Program-made: the position numbers and the translations under genes
Source of the DNA: Rheinheimera sp.
Lineage (GTDB): Bacteria; Pseudomonadota; Gammaproteobacteria; Enterobacterales; Alteromonadaceae
Length of the DNA: 62,816 nt
Reading direction: 5' to 3'
Assembly: GCA_003482455.1 (NCBI GenBank)
Contig: DMYW01000036.1
Coordinates: forward strand, 71,896 to 134,711
Shown here: positions 33,890 through 42,809 of the stretch, piece after piece
How the letters are laid out: every line of letters begins with the position of its first letter
How positions within the stretch are numbered: position 1 is the stretch's first letter
Notes under the pieces: generated by a model
Databases searched by the model: none
Told to the model about the DNA's origin: nothing
The model's input: the letters and a program-made list of their open reading frames with translations, nothing else

Positions 33890-35296
33890 ATGAATAAGGC
33901 TGTTCGATACGGCAACAATACCCTCGCCGACAAGCTGTTTTTGTTCGGTGAAATGCTGCTTTTACTGGCATCCAGTTTTGCTGCGTCTTACATCGCATCT
34001 TTTTACACCCCGATAGATCAAGAACTGGCGGCTATAAATGCGGCCTTGTTTACCGGCTCAGTGATGTTGTGTGCTTTGTCGGTTGGTTTATACGATCAAA
34101 AACTCCGCGAGGACACCGGCGGCGTCCTAAAACGCGTGGTGATAACCCTCATATTTAGTGCAATTTTGTTAGAGGGGATCATCTACGGATTTGCGCCTTC
34201 ACTTCGGCTCACGCACATTTATTCGTTACTGGCGTCAGCGGTTGCCGCAGTTACCCTCACCTCTTTTCGATTGTTATTTCACTACCACGACATTACCCGG
34301 ATCAGCCGTCGTAAAGTGTTGATCTTAGGTTCAGGCGAGCGAGCGTCGATTATCGAACGACGCATGCGCCGTAATGTCGACAAAAGAAACTTTATAATTC
34401 ATGGATTTGTCCGTATTGAAGGTGATCAGCCAGGCCACATTCCTGACAGCAAAGCTATCGAATTCGACTATAGAACCTCACTGTACGAATATGCTGTAGA
34501 GCACGAAATCGAACAACTGGTGATCGCCTGCGATGAGCGCCGCAACATGCTGCCTGTTGAACATTTATTCAAATGTAAAACGCGCGGTATTGATGTTATC
34601 GAAATCTTAGACTTTATCGAGCAAGAGACGGGACAAATCGCTGTCAATCTGATCTATCCAAGCTGGGTCATCTACTCCAATGGTTTTGAAATGAACCATA
34701 GATTCAAGACCAGTCTTGATCATCGAATGAATGCGATTTTAGCGCTGATGTTATTGGCTGTGGTCTGGCCGATTATGTTGGTGACTGCTCTAATCATTTA
34801 TTTCGACGATGGGCGTCGCACCGGCGCATCAATCTTTTATCGCCAAGTCCGCATAGGTTTAGATGGGAAGCCGTTCCAAATCCTGAAGTTCCGCAGTATG
34901 CGCCCTGACGCGGAAGCTGGCGGCGCAGTCTGGGCAAGCGTCAATGACAACCGAGTCACTCGTATCGGTGCCTTTATCCGTAAATACCGTGTCGATGAAC
35001 TGCCACAACTGTTTAATATCTTGCGCGGTGATATGGGCTTTGTTGGACCTCGTCCAGAGCGTCCAGAATTCGTCGAGAAGTTGGTTAAAGAAATCCCTTA
35101 TTACAATCAACGCCATAACGTAAAACCTGGTCTCACTGGTTGGGCTCAGCTGAAATATCCGTATGGATCGACCACTGAAGATGCACAAGAGAAGTTGAAA
35201 TTTGATTTGTATTACATCAAGCACCGCACCTTGATGCTGGATTTAGTTATTCTGATCCGTACGGTCGAAATCGTGTTGTTTGGAAAAGGGCGTTAA
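33890..35296 (+). CDS. EpsB-type undecaprenyl-phosphate sugar phosphotransferase (TIGR03013 type)
   Basis: A 468-aa polyisoprenyl-phosphate hexose-1-phosphate transferase that starts repeat-unit synthesis on the lipid carrier. It has four N-terminal helices (about 12-115), a Rossmann-like middle domain (KVLILGSGERA), a fifth hydrophobic segment near 280-302, and the catalytic bacterial-transferase domain. The latter shows KFRSMRPDAE, RVDELPQLFNILRGDMGFVGPRPERPEF and VKPGLTGWAQ. AGGA precedes the ATG. It is the first gene of the plus-strand EPS operon. Confidence 0.93.
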   Translation: MNKAVRYGNNTLADKLFLFGEMLLLLASSFAASYIASFYTPIDQELAAINAALFTGSVMLCALSVGLYDQKLREDTGGVLKRVVITLIFSAILLEGIIYGFAPSLRLTHIYSLLASAVAAVTLTSFRLLFHYHDITRISRRKVLILGSGERASIIERRMRRNVDKRNFIIHGFVRIEGDQPGHIPDSKAIEFDYRTSLYEYAVEHEIEQLVIACDERRNMLPVEHLFKCKTRGIDVIEILDFIEQETGQIAVNLIYPSWVIYSNGFEMNHRFKTSLDHRMNAILALMLLAVVWPIMLVTALIIYFDDGRRTGASIFYRQVRIGLDGKPFQILKFRSMRPDAEAGGAVWASVNDNRVTRIGAFIRKYRVDELPQLFNILRGDMGFVGPRPERPEFVEKLVKEIPYYNQRHNVKPGLTGWAQLKYPYGSTTEDAQEKLKFDLYYIKHRTLMLDLVILIRTVEIVLFGKGR

Positions 35297-35299
35297 CGG

Positions 35300-36154
35300 A
35301 TGACGCAAGGACCTCTAAACGCTCTTACTGTTGATGTTGAAGACTATTTCCAAGTTGCGGCCTTTGACGAATGTATTTCCGGTGAGCAATGGGAATCGAT
35401 GCCTCAACGTGCAGCTTTAAACACTCGACGTTTGTTAGATCTGTTTGACGCACAAGGTGCCAAAGCGACTTTTTTTGTCTTAGGTTGGATTGCCGAGCGC
35501 TTCCCTGATCTAGTCAGAGAAATTGACGCTCGTGGACATGAAGTAGCCAGTCACGGTTATTCTCATGCCAAAGCCACTACCCAAACTGCTGAAGAGTTTT
35601 ATCAAGATGTGCTAAAAGCACGTTTATTGCTTGAAAGTATTGTGGGCAAACCGGTTATTGGTTATCGAGCACCTAGCTTTTCAATCGGCAAAAGCAACGA
35701 ATGGGCATTTGCGAAACTAAAAGATGCCGGTTATTTGTACACCTCAAGCACTTACCCAGTTGTGCACGATCACTATGGGACTCCGGACTGGCCGCAACAA
35801 CCCTACTTGCGTGACGAGGGGATTTTAGAGATCCCGATGCCGGTATTAAACAAATGGTCAATGCAGTTACCTATTGCGGGTGGAGGGTATTTCCGTTTGC
35901 TGCCATATTTTGTCAGCCGATTCTTCATCGATAAATTTCTGCAAACGGCCGCTCATCCGTACATGTTTTATTTCCATCCATGGGAAATTGACCCGGCACA
36001 GCCACGCATCGAGCAAGCGCCGGCAAAATCCAAGTTCCGTCACTATGTGAATCTGCAGCGGATGGAAGGCAAAGTCGGCGCTTTGCTGCGTGATTACCGG
36101 TGGCAATCTGTTGCCAATGTGTATGGCCCCTATCTCCCATCAGCAACAATTTAA
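35300..36154 (+). CDS. XrtA-associated polysaccharide deacetylase (TIGR03006 type)
   Basis: A 284-aa NodB-family deacetylase: catalytic D/metal segment TVDVEDYFQVAAF, metal-binding histidines in HEVASHGYSHAK, the RAPSFSI motif and a C-terminal FYFHPWEIDP typical of the exosortase-linked subfamily. It likely removes acetyl groups from amino sugars of the polymer or its intermediates. It begins 3 nt after the transferase stop. Confidence 0.93.
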   Translation: MTQGPLNALTVDVEDYFQVAAFDECISGEQWESMPQRAALNTRRLLDLFDAQGAKATFFVLGWIAERFPDLVREIDARGHEVASHGYSHAKATTQTAEEFYQDVLKARLLLESIVGKPVIGYRAPSFSIGKSNEWAFAKLKDAGYLYTSSTYPVVHDHYGTPDWPQQPYLRDEGILEIPMPVLNKWSMQLPIAGGGYFRLLPYFVSRFFIDKFLQTAAHPYMFYFHPWEIDPAQPRIEQAPAKSKFRHYVNLQRMEGKVGALLRDYRWQSVANVYGPYLPSATI

Positions 36155-36163
36155 CACCTCACA

Positions 36164-37384
36164 ATGAATCAGGATGTGATGACGTCAACACCAAAAACTA
36201 TTTTAGTGTTGTGTCATCGCATCCCATTCCCAGCGGATAAAGGCGATAAAATTCGCAATTATTACCTGATCAAAAGTTTAGCTAGTCACTTTAAGGTAAT
36301 TCTCGGCTGTTTCATCGACCAGCCGTATGATCAGATGTACCAAGACCAATTGCCAACTCTTGCTGATAGTGTGTATTGCCGGTCTTTGTTTATTAGAAAA
36401 CGCGCTTGGAACGCTTGTCACGCGCTTTTTATTGGAACTTCCATTACAGAACGCTTTTATTCAGACGCTAAGATGGCCGATTGGGCTGCAGAGCAATCTG
36501 CGCATGCCGATGCAATTTTGGTTGCCTCTTCAGCCATGGCCCAATATGTACCCGCCCAACATCGCAGCAAAGCAGTCCTGGACTTTGTCGATTATGACTC
36601 GCAGAAATGGCGGCACTACGCCAGTCAGACCGACAACGCCTTAAAAGCATGGATATATCGTCGTGAAGCCCGTAAATTACAGCAGTATGAAAAGTTGTTG
36701 GTTGCTGAGTTTAAAGCGGCATGTTTAGTCAGCAATTCAGAAGCACAGCAATTCGAAGCTGATTTGCCCAGCGCTCTGCATCACAAGATTGTTGCGCTAC
36801 CCAATGGCATCGATGTTGATTATTTCAACCCCCAATTATTTGAAATGCCGATTGAAGCTGGGCTAATCGTTTTTACCGGTGAAATGAATTATCAACCCAA
36901 TATTGACGCCGTGATATGGTTTGCACAACGGGTGTTGCCGCATATTCAATCGCAAAACAAGGTTCGTTTTTGTATCGTAGGACGACACCCGTCGGCCGAA
37001 GTTTTGGCCTTGCGTAACGACTACATTGAAGTCACAGGTCGGGTTGAAGATGTGCGGCCTTATCTAGCCAGAGCACAACTGGTGGTCGCTCCGATGCAAT
37101 TAGCCCGCGGCATAAAAAATAAAGTGCTTGAAGCAATGGCAATGGCCAAACCGATCGTCGCGACTCAGGCTGCACTGTTTGGCTTAGAAACCGCTGCGCA
37201 GACCGATGCAATTGCAATAGCAGACACCCCAGAGCTTTTTGCCGACGCCTGCTTAAAAACTCTCGCCGCTAACGAACACGCATGGGCCTCACGCGATGTT
37301 GTTGCACAACATTTTTGTTGGCAAGCGAGTGCAAACACCTTAATTTCGTTACTTATCAACGCAAACGATGGACCGAACGCATGA
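36164..37384 (+). CDS. Stp1-type sugar transferase (GT4, TIGR03087 type)
   Basis: A 406-aa GT-B glycosyltransferase. The N-terminal VLCHRIPFPADKGDKIRNYYL is diagnostic of the PEP-CTERM/EpsH1-associated Stp1 family. The donor-binding half has LPNGIDVDYFNPQ and ARGIKNKVLEAMAMAKPIVAT. Start 36164 has a poor ribosome-binding site, and the in-frame ATG at 36179, preceded by AGGA, is an alternative. Its stop overlaps the xrtA start as ATGA. Confidence 0.92.
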   Translation: MNQDVMTSTPKTILVLCHRIPFPADKGDKIRNYYLIKSLASHFKVILGCFIDQPYDQMYQDQLPTLADSVYCRSLFIRKRAWNACHALFIGTSITERFYSDAKMADWAAEQSAHADAILVASSAMAQYVPAQHRSKAVLDFVDYDSQKWRHYASQTDNALKAWIYRREARKLQQYEKLLVAEFKAACLVSNSEAQQFEADLPSALHHKIVALPNGIDVDYFNPQLFEMPIEAGLIVFTGEMNYQPNIDAVIWFAQRVLPHIQSQNKVRFCIVGRHPSAEVLALRNDYIEVTGRVEDVRPYLARAQLVVAPMQLARGIKNKVLEAMAMAKPIVATQAALFGLETAAQTDAIAIADTPELFADACLKTLAANEHAWASRDVVAQHFCWQASANTLISLLINANDGPNA

Positions 37385-38799
37385 TGAGATCGCCAATACC
37401 ACTGTTTAGTGCTTTGTTATTTTCTGCCGCTTGCTGGCTTTTCTGGCCCACCTTGCTGCAAATGGAAACCGTTTGGCGACATTCTGAAACCTACATGCAT
37501 TGCTACTTTATTTTGCCGATGTCGTTGTACATGGTGTGGCAAAAGAAAGACCAGTTGAAACTAATTCCGATACGCCCCACGCTCTTACCGCTTTGGTTCA
37601 TGCTGCCGATATTGGCGCTGTGGTTAAGTGCTTACGCTATTGATGTTGGATTTGCCAGTCACGGCGCACAAGTTGTGTTTTTCCAGCTCTTGCTGTGGGC
37701 TTTACTTGGGCATCAAATGACACGGGCAATTCGATTCCCGCTGCTTTTCCTGATATTTATCGCGCCGTTTGGCGAGTCTCTAACTCCCTATTTGCAGGAC
37801 ATTACAGCGTTTATTGGTGTTCATTTATTGCGCCTTGCTGACATTCCCGTCTATCGAGAGGGTTTGTACTTACATACACCGGTGTCTGTATTTGAAGTGG
37901 CTGTCGCCTGCTCTGGTCTTAATTTTTTAATTTCGTCGACGGTTATTTCATTGTTGTTTGCCTATTTGTATTTCAGTAAGTTTTACAAACAACTCGCATT
38001 TGTCGTTTTTTCAATTGCTCTAGCCGTTATTGCTAACGGTATTCGAGCATTTCTGTTGATGTACATTGGTGAAAAATCGCAGATGCAATATGGCTTTGGT
38101 GATGATCACTATTACTATGGCTGGCTGGTGTTCGGCATTACCGTGTTTTTATCGTTTCGTATTGGTGAAAAATTTGCGGATGCTGTGGCAAGTGTTGACC
38201 AACCGGTGGTTGTAACTGACGTTTCTGCCGAGGCTTTACATTGGAGCAGGCTGTTGCTGCTGTTGTTGCCTATCGGATTAACCCTTATCGCCAGTCGTCA
38301 GCTGCATACAACCATTGCGCCACAAGCACCTGCGACCGCATTGGTGGTAAAGCAATTTGAGCAAACATCTCAAAACAGTGTCGACACCAGTTTTTATGAT
38401 GGCCTGCGTCGTTCAAGTCTGGTAAATGAACAAGGAATCGAACTGATAGCAGCAGATTATGCACTGCGGCAAGACCGTGGTGATATGATCACCTGGCACA
38501 ATTGGTTGTACAACCCTAAAGCGTGGACGGTGCTTGAGCAATCCACGGGCACCGATCATCAGATTTTGCTCCTTGCTAACCAAGCTGGCCAACGAAAAGC
38601 CCTGATCTATTGGTACCAATGTGGTGACCTAGTAACCACCAGCAAAATTGAAGTAAAGCTGTGTCAGTTAGCATCGATGTTGTTACATCGCCCCACCGAG
38701 TTAAAAGTAAGGTTACTTGTGACTCCAGCCACTGATCTCAACGAAGGGCGTCGCCTATTGACGCCTTGGATGAAGGTAGTTGTCAATGCAAGCCTTTAA
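37381..38799 (+). CDS. xrtA: Exosortase A fused to EpsI domain
   Basis: A 472-aa inner-membrane protein. The exosortase core has about eight helices, with catalytic Cys177 (VACSGLNFL), Arg222 (NGIRAFLLMYIG) and His243 (DDHYYYGWLVF). It cleaves PEP-CTERM sorting signals in the membrane. The C-terminal part after about residue 295 is an EpsI-type periplasmic domain (SFYDGLRRSSL...YWYQCGDL), a common fusion in XrtA. The start at 37381 is chosen for its ATGA overlap; a longer frame upstream lies inside the stp1-like gene. No PEP-CTERM substrate is encoded in this window. Confidence 0.95.
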   Translation: MMRSPIPLFSALLFSAACWLFWPTLLQMETVWRHSETYMHCYFILPMSLYMVWQKKDQLKLIPIRPTLLPLWFMLPILALWLSAYAIDVGFASHGAQVVFFQLLLWALLGHQMTRAIRFPLLFLIFIAPFGESLTPYLQDITAFIGVHLLRLADIPVYREGLYLHTPVSVFEVAVACSGLNFLISSTVISLLFAYLYFSKFYKQLAFVVFSIALAVIANGIRAFLLMYIGEKSQMQYGFGDDHYYYGWLVFGITVFLSFRIGEKFADAVASVDQPVVVTDVSAEALHWSRLLLLLLPIGLTLIASRQLHTTIAPQAPATALVVKQFEQTSQNSVDTSFYDGLRRSSLVNEQGIELIAADYALRQDRGDMITWHNWLYNPKAWTVLEQSTGTDHQILLLANQAGQRKALIYWYQCGDLVTTSKIEVKLCQLASMLLHRPTELKVRLLVTPATDLNEGRRLLTPWMKVVVNASL

Positions 38800-41254
38800 A
38801 CGGCATTTTAAGTTACATCGTCATACCCTGACGAGTCGTGAACCAGTTAGATTGGTCATTCCTTTTGCTCCTGGGCACTGCCCGCGTACGGCAATGTTTC
38901 AAGCATTCCAACAAGACAAGCGGATTAACAGCCAAGCCGAAGTGATCTCATATTGGCCTGATGGGTCGATCCGTGTTCTGCACCTGCACTGTGTGCCTGC
39001 AGCCACGTCCGCAGATATTGTCGTCACGCCTGCGGATCCCCTCAGTTCAGCCAAACAGCCAAGCCCTTCCAGTAATTCAGTCGAGAGCCTCGCGGGACAA
39101 ATACACCTTCGTTGCGCTGGGCAACTGCATCGCTTGCAACTGAAACTTAACGGCGAAGTTTGGCCTTTTGAACATGTTGAGCAACAGCTCATAGGGCCAG
39201 TACTGCAGAGCTGGGAGTTTGTATTAAATCACCCCAAGCTGCCTGTTGATGGGCGCCTTTCTGTGGTGCTATTTCCAGACTGCCATCTTGCCAAAGTGCA
39301 GTTTTCGATCACCAATTATCAGCGTGCGCAGCATACAGGTGGGCTGTGGGATTTAGGTGATCAAGGTTCGGTGGCTATCGATGGCCTCGAACTCCAACTA
39401 CTAGCTGCAAGACGTCAAGCAGATTTGCTCACGACAGAGCCGGGAAAAACATTGCACGCACAGCAGTGGCAAATTTCGCAGCTCAATAGTGGTGGTGATA
39501 TGTGGCAATCGCGGAATCACCTCGATGCCACGGGGCAAGTGTTGCAGGGCCGGCAAGGCTATCAACTAGACCTTGATGGTGCGGTGGACTTCGGCATTCG
39601 CGCGAGTCCAAGAGTTGTCCGTCAGACCGAAGGCTCAACCGTTGGGCTGATCCCCCTAGAGTTCTGGCAGAATTTTCCATGTCGACTGATCGGTGATAGC
39701 GAGCATGTTGCATTGCAATGGTTTGCCGCAGGTAGTCATGTAGAACTGCAAGGCGGTGAACGAAAGACGTGGAGCTGCTGGCTAGATCTCGCACCCGACG
39801 AGGCTGGTGTTGCATTTTTGGAGCAGCCGACGACGGTGCAACTTGCTGCAACAGACCTGCAATACAGTGCTTTTGTACCCTGGCTAGCGACTTCGGAGAC
39901 AGATCCGCTGCGCGGCCTACTCCAAGGTTTAGATCCGGAGCTTGGTTTTGCCGCCAAACGCGAAATCATTGATGAATATGGCTGGCGCAATTTCGGTGAT
40001 TTATTTGCCGACCACGAAAGCCTATACGTCCCCAATGGACAAGCCCCTTTTATTTCGCATTACAACAATCAATATGACCCAATTTATGGGTTCGCCAAGC
40101 AATTTCTACTCACTGGCGATAGCCGTTGGTTTCAGTTAATGGACCAATTGGCGCGGCACGTAGCGGACATCGATATCTATCATACCCAAGATGACAGAGC
40201 TGAATATAACCACGGTTTGTTTTGGCATACAGACCACTATTTGCCCGCTCATACGTCGACGCATCGGACCTACAGCAAGCACAATACCACAAGTTCCATC
40301 CCCGGGCAGACAGGTGGTGGTCCGGCTAACGAGCATTGCTACAGTACAGGTCTGTTGTATCACTATTTGCTGACCGGTTCTGCACAAAGTAGACAGGCTG
40401 TGTTGGACCTTGCTGGTTGGATGATCAATCTACATGAATCAACACCAGGCCTGTTGTCTCGCCTATGGTCAGTAAAAACGCTCGAAGTGCCGAAACTCAA
40501 AGCCGCGATGAAAAAACACGCCGTGTTGCCTTATCGCTATCCCTTCACACGTGGTACCGGTAACTACCTAAATACCTTGATGGATGCATGGGAACTGACA
40601 GCAGACCCCACGTATTTGCGGCATATTGAACGGGTCATACCAGAAACACTACATCCGAATGACGACATCGCTAAACGCGATCTGTTAGACGTTGAAAATC
40701 GCTGGTCTTATTTAGTTTTGCTGGGCACTCTGCCTCGATATATCAGACTGAAATCGCTTCTCAATCAGCGTGATGAGGCACAAAACTATGCAATAGCCTG
40801 CTTTCATCATTATGCAATCTGGATGGCCGAGCATGAGCAGATGTTTCTGGAAAATCCAGCTATTTTGGAGTTTCCAAACGATACATGGACGGCACAGGAT
40901 TTGCGCAAGGCAATGTTGATGTTTCAAGCGGCGCAGATGTTCCCTGCAGACTACGCCCTGTTTCATCATAAAGGCGTTCAGTGGCTGCATTGGATAATAG
41001 AACGCCTAGGGCAGTCCAAAGAACTCGAGTTTGCGCGGGTTCAGGCGCTACTGATGCTTACCTACGGCGCACATCTATGCGATGAAAGCGATGTCTTGGG
41101 CATCAACTCGCCTAAAATAGATTTTGGCTCTGCACCTTCGTTGTCGGTATGGCCAGTGGTGGGGCGCATGCTGAAAAAGATTTGCCGTGGCATCGTGGAA
41201 TTTCGTCCATCACGTGAAAAACACTGGTTACAAAGTCGGATAAATCGATCGTGA
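38786..41254 (+). CDS. YetA/exo-rhamnogalacturonan-lyase-like protein in the XrtA operon
   Basis: An 822-aa protein. The N-terminal half looks beta-rich, resembling the PcRGLX/YetA RIFT-barrel domain (LVIPFAPGHCPRTAMFQAFQQD...). The C-terminal half is helical like an alpha/alpha barrel, with an active-site-like YNHGLFWHTDHYLPAHTSTH and GGGPANEHCYSTGL. No signal peptide is obvious. AAGG lies 9 nt before ATG 38786, and the gene overlaps xrtA by 14 nt, so it is a genuine operon member. It may cleave or edit acidic polysaccharide; the function is inference from fold resemblance. Confidence 0.65.
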   Translation: MQAFKRHFKLHRHTLTSREPVRLVIPFAPGHCPRTAMFQAFQQDKRINSQAEVISYWPDGSIRVLHLHCVPAATSADIVVTPADPLSSAKQPSPSSNSVESLAGQIHLRCAGQLHRLQLKLNGEVWPFEHVEQQLIGPVLQSWEFVLNHPKLPVDGRLSVVLFPDCHLAKVQFSITNYQRAQHTGGLWDLGDQGSVAIDGLELQLLAARRQADLLTTEPGKTLHAQQWQISQLNSGGDMWQSRNHLDATGQVLQGRQGYQLDLDGAVDFGIRASPRVVRQTEGSTVGLIPLEFWQNFPCRLIGDSEHVALQWFAAGSHVELQGGERKTWSCWLDLAPDEAGVAFLEQPTTVQLAATDLQYSAFVPWLATSETDPLRGLLQGLDPELGFAAKREIIDEYGWRNFGDLFADHESLYVPNGQAPFISHYNNQYDPIYGFAKQFLLTGDSRWFQLMDQLARHVADIDIYHTQDDRAEYNHGLFWHTDHYLPAHTSTHRTYSKHNTTSSIPGQTGGGPANEHCYSTGLLYHYLLTGSAQSRQAVLDLAGWMINLHESTPGLLSRLWSVKTLEVPKLKAAMKKHAVLPYRYPFTRGTGNYLNTLMDAWELTADPTYLRHIERVIPETLHPNDDIAKRDLLDVENRWSYLVLLGTLPRYIRLKSLLNQRDEAQNYAIACFHHYAIWMAEHEQMFLENPAILEFPNDTWTAQDLRKAMLMFQAAQMFPADYALFHHKGVQWLHWIIERLGQSKELEFARVQALLMLTYGAHLCDESDVLGINSPKIDFGSAPSLSVWPVVGRMLKKICRGIVEFRPSREKHWLQSRINRS

Positions 41255-41853
41255 AACGTCTTGTTAAACGCTGTATTAAAACATTTTTTCTATTGCTAGC
41301 TCTTCCCTGCTTGGTATGGATAAACCTGCTAGGGTTACTACGTGGGCGTGACGCTGCTTTCCAAGCGATGTCACAATTATTAAGTCTGATGCCGGGGTTA
41401 TTTGGCGTGTACATTCGAGGCGCTTTCTACCGCCTCGCCTGCCCAAACACTTCCGATGAGATCTCCATTGGATTCTTAACGCTATTTTCCCACCGCGACA
41501 CCACGATTGAAGCAGGAGTCTATATAGGCCCGCAATGCAATATCGGCAAATGCCATATCGGTGCGCAAACGCTGCTGGGTTCAGGAGTTCATGTGTTGAG
41601 TGGCAACAAACAACACAATTTCGACGATCTTGACACACCAATCCAACAGCAAGGCGGCCATTATGAGAAGGTAGTGATCGGACAAGATTGTTGGATTGGC
41701 AATAACGCAATCATTATGGCAAATGTCGGTAGTCAAACCATTGTTGCAGCAGGCAGTGTCCAAACTAAAGCATGTGACGCGGCGTCTATCTATGCAGGCA
41801 ATCCGGCGAAGTTTTTGAAGTCACGAGCTGAATCGCAAGGAGCCACGCCATGA
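41251..41853 (+). CDS. Left-handed beta-helix (hexapeptide) acyltransferase
   Basis: A 200-aa protein with a hydrophobic N-terminus (about 10-30) and hexapeptide repeats (IEAGVYIGPQCNIGKCHIGAQTLLGSGVHV, VIGQDCWIGNNAIIMANVG). It resembles WbbJ/NodL-type O-acetyltransferases. The GTG start overlaps the previous stop (GTGA) and its own stop overlaps the next ATG (ATGA). It probably O-acylates the polymer or a sugar precursor. Confidence 0.82.
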   Translation: MKRLVKRCIKTFFLLLALPCLVWINLLGLLRGRDAAFQAMSQLLSLMPGLFGVYIRGAFYRLACPNTSDEISIGFLTLFSHRDTTIEAGVYIGPQCNIGKCHIGAQTLLGSGVHVLSGNKQHNFDDLDTPIQQQGGHYEKVVIGQDCWIGNNAIIMANVGSQTIVAAGSVQTKACDAASIYAGNPAKFLKSRAESQGATP

Positions 41854-42791
41854 AAGTTCATGAATTGAAAGTTGCATTTATTCTGCCCGCACTCAATGAA
41901 GAACTGAACTTACGTAACACCTTGACAACCATCCAGCGACTTTTTGATACCTGCGACCATGTGATTGTTGCGGACAACGGTTCTCACGACAAAACGATCG
42001 AGGTTGCTCATTCATTCGGTGCTCGCACGACCGTCCATCCCGGTGTCTCTATTGCCCAATTGCGCAACGAAGGTGCCAAACTTACTGATGCCGAAATTCT
42101 CGTGTTTATTGACTCGGATATTCAACTCGACGGCAGTTGGCCGGTGTTTTTTGCGAAAACGGTAGAATCGTTACGTCAAAATCCACTGCAGCTGTGTGGC
42201 TCTCGGTGTCGAGCGATCCACAAAGACAACTACGTATGCAAATACTGGTACAACCGCTTAAGTCACCAACAAAGCAGCAACTACATCAATTCTGGTCACT
42301 TAATTGTTCACCGTCAGTTATTTGAAGCCATTGGCGGTTTTGATGTATCCCTAAGAACCGCAGAAGATTACGATTTCTGCCAACGCGGGATGAAACATGG
42401 CGCTTTGCTATCGCCAAATCCACAGCTTATCGCTTGGCATGACGGTTATCCGGAGACTATTCGCGGGTTTATGGCCAGAGAAATGTGGCACGGACGAGAT
42501 GAATTTAAGTCGATGAAGTCGGTCATTTCTTCGAAAGTGGCATTGGTCTCAATTGCAACCACCAGTGCACTGTTTGGTGCGTTGGCATTAAGTATGATTT
42601 ACAGTAGTTTACTGCCCGTTGCTATCTATACCGTGATTTGGTGTTTACTCCTGGCAATGTTAACTATACAAAAATTTGGCTTTGGCAAACTGTCCTCATT
42701 TCTCAACAGTGCGGGATTGTATTTCTTGTATTTGTTGAGCCGCTCGGTAGCGTGGCAATTTAAAGCTCGTCGCCCAAAAGCCCGTAGCTAG
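41850..42791 (+). CDS. Glycosyltransferase family 2
   Basis: A 313-aa GT-A transferase: VAFILPALNEELNLRNTL, VADNGSHDKT, DSD motif in LVFIDSDIQLDGSW, acceptor segment GGFDVSLRTAEDYDFCQRG. Two or three C-terminal membrane helices (about 230-295). Preceded by an ATGA overlap. It adds one sugar to the lipid-linked repeat at the cytoplasmic face. Confidence 0.9.
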   Translation: MKVHELKVAFILPALNEELNLRNTLTTIQRLFDTCDHVIVADNGSHDKTIEVAHSFGARTTVHPGVSIAQLRNEGAKLTDAEILVFIDSDIQLDGSWPVFFAKTVESLRQNPLQLCGSRCRAIHKDNYVCKYWYNRLSHQQSSNYINSGHLIVHRQLFEAIGGFDVSLRTAEDYDFCQRGMKHGALLSPNPQLIAWHDGYPETIRGFMAREMWHGRDEFKSMKSVISSKVALVSIATTSALFGALALSMIYSSLLPVAIYTVIWCLLLAMLTIQKFGFGKLSSFLNSAGLYFLYLLSRSVAWQFKARRPKARS

Positions 42792-42809
42792 TTAGGGGAT
42801 ACACTGAAC

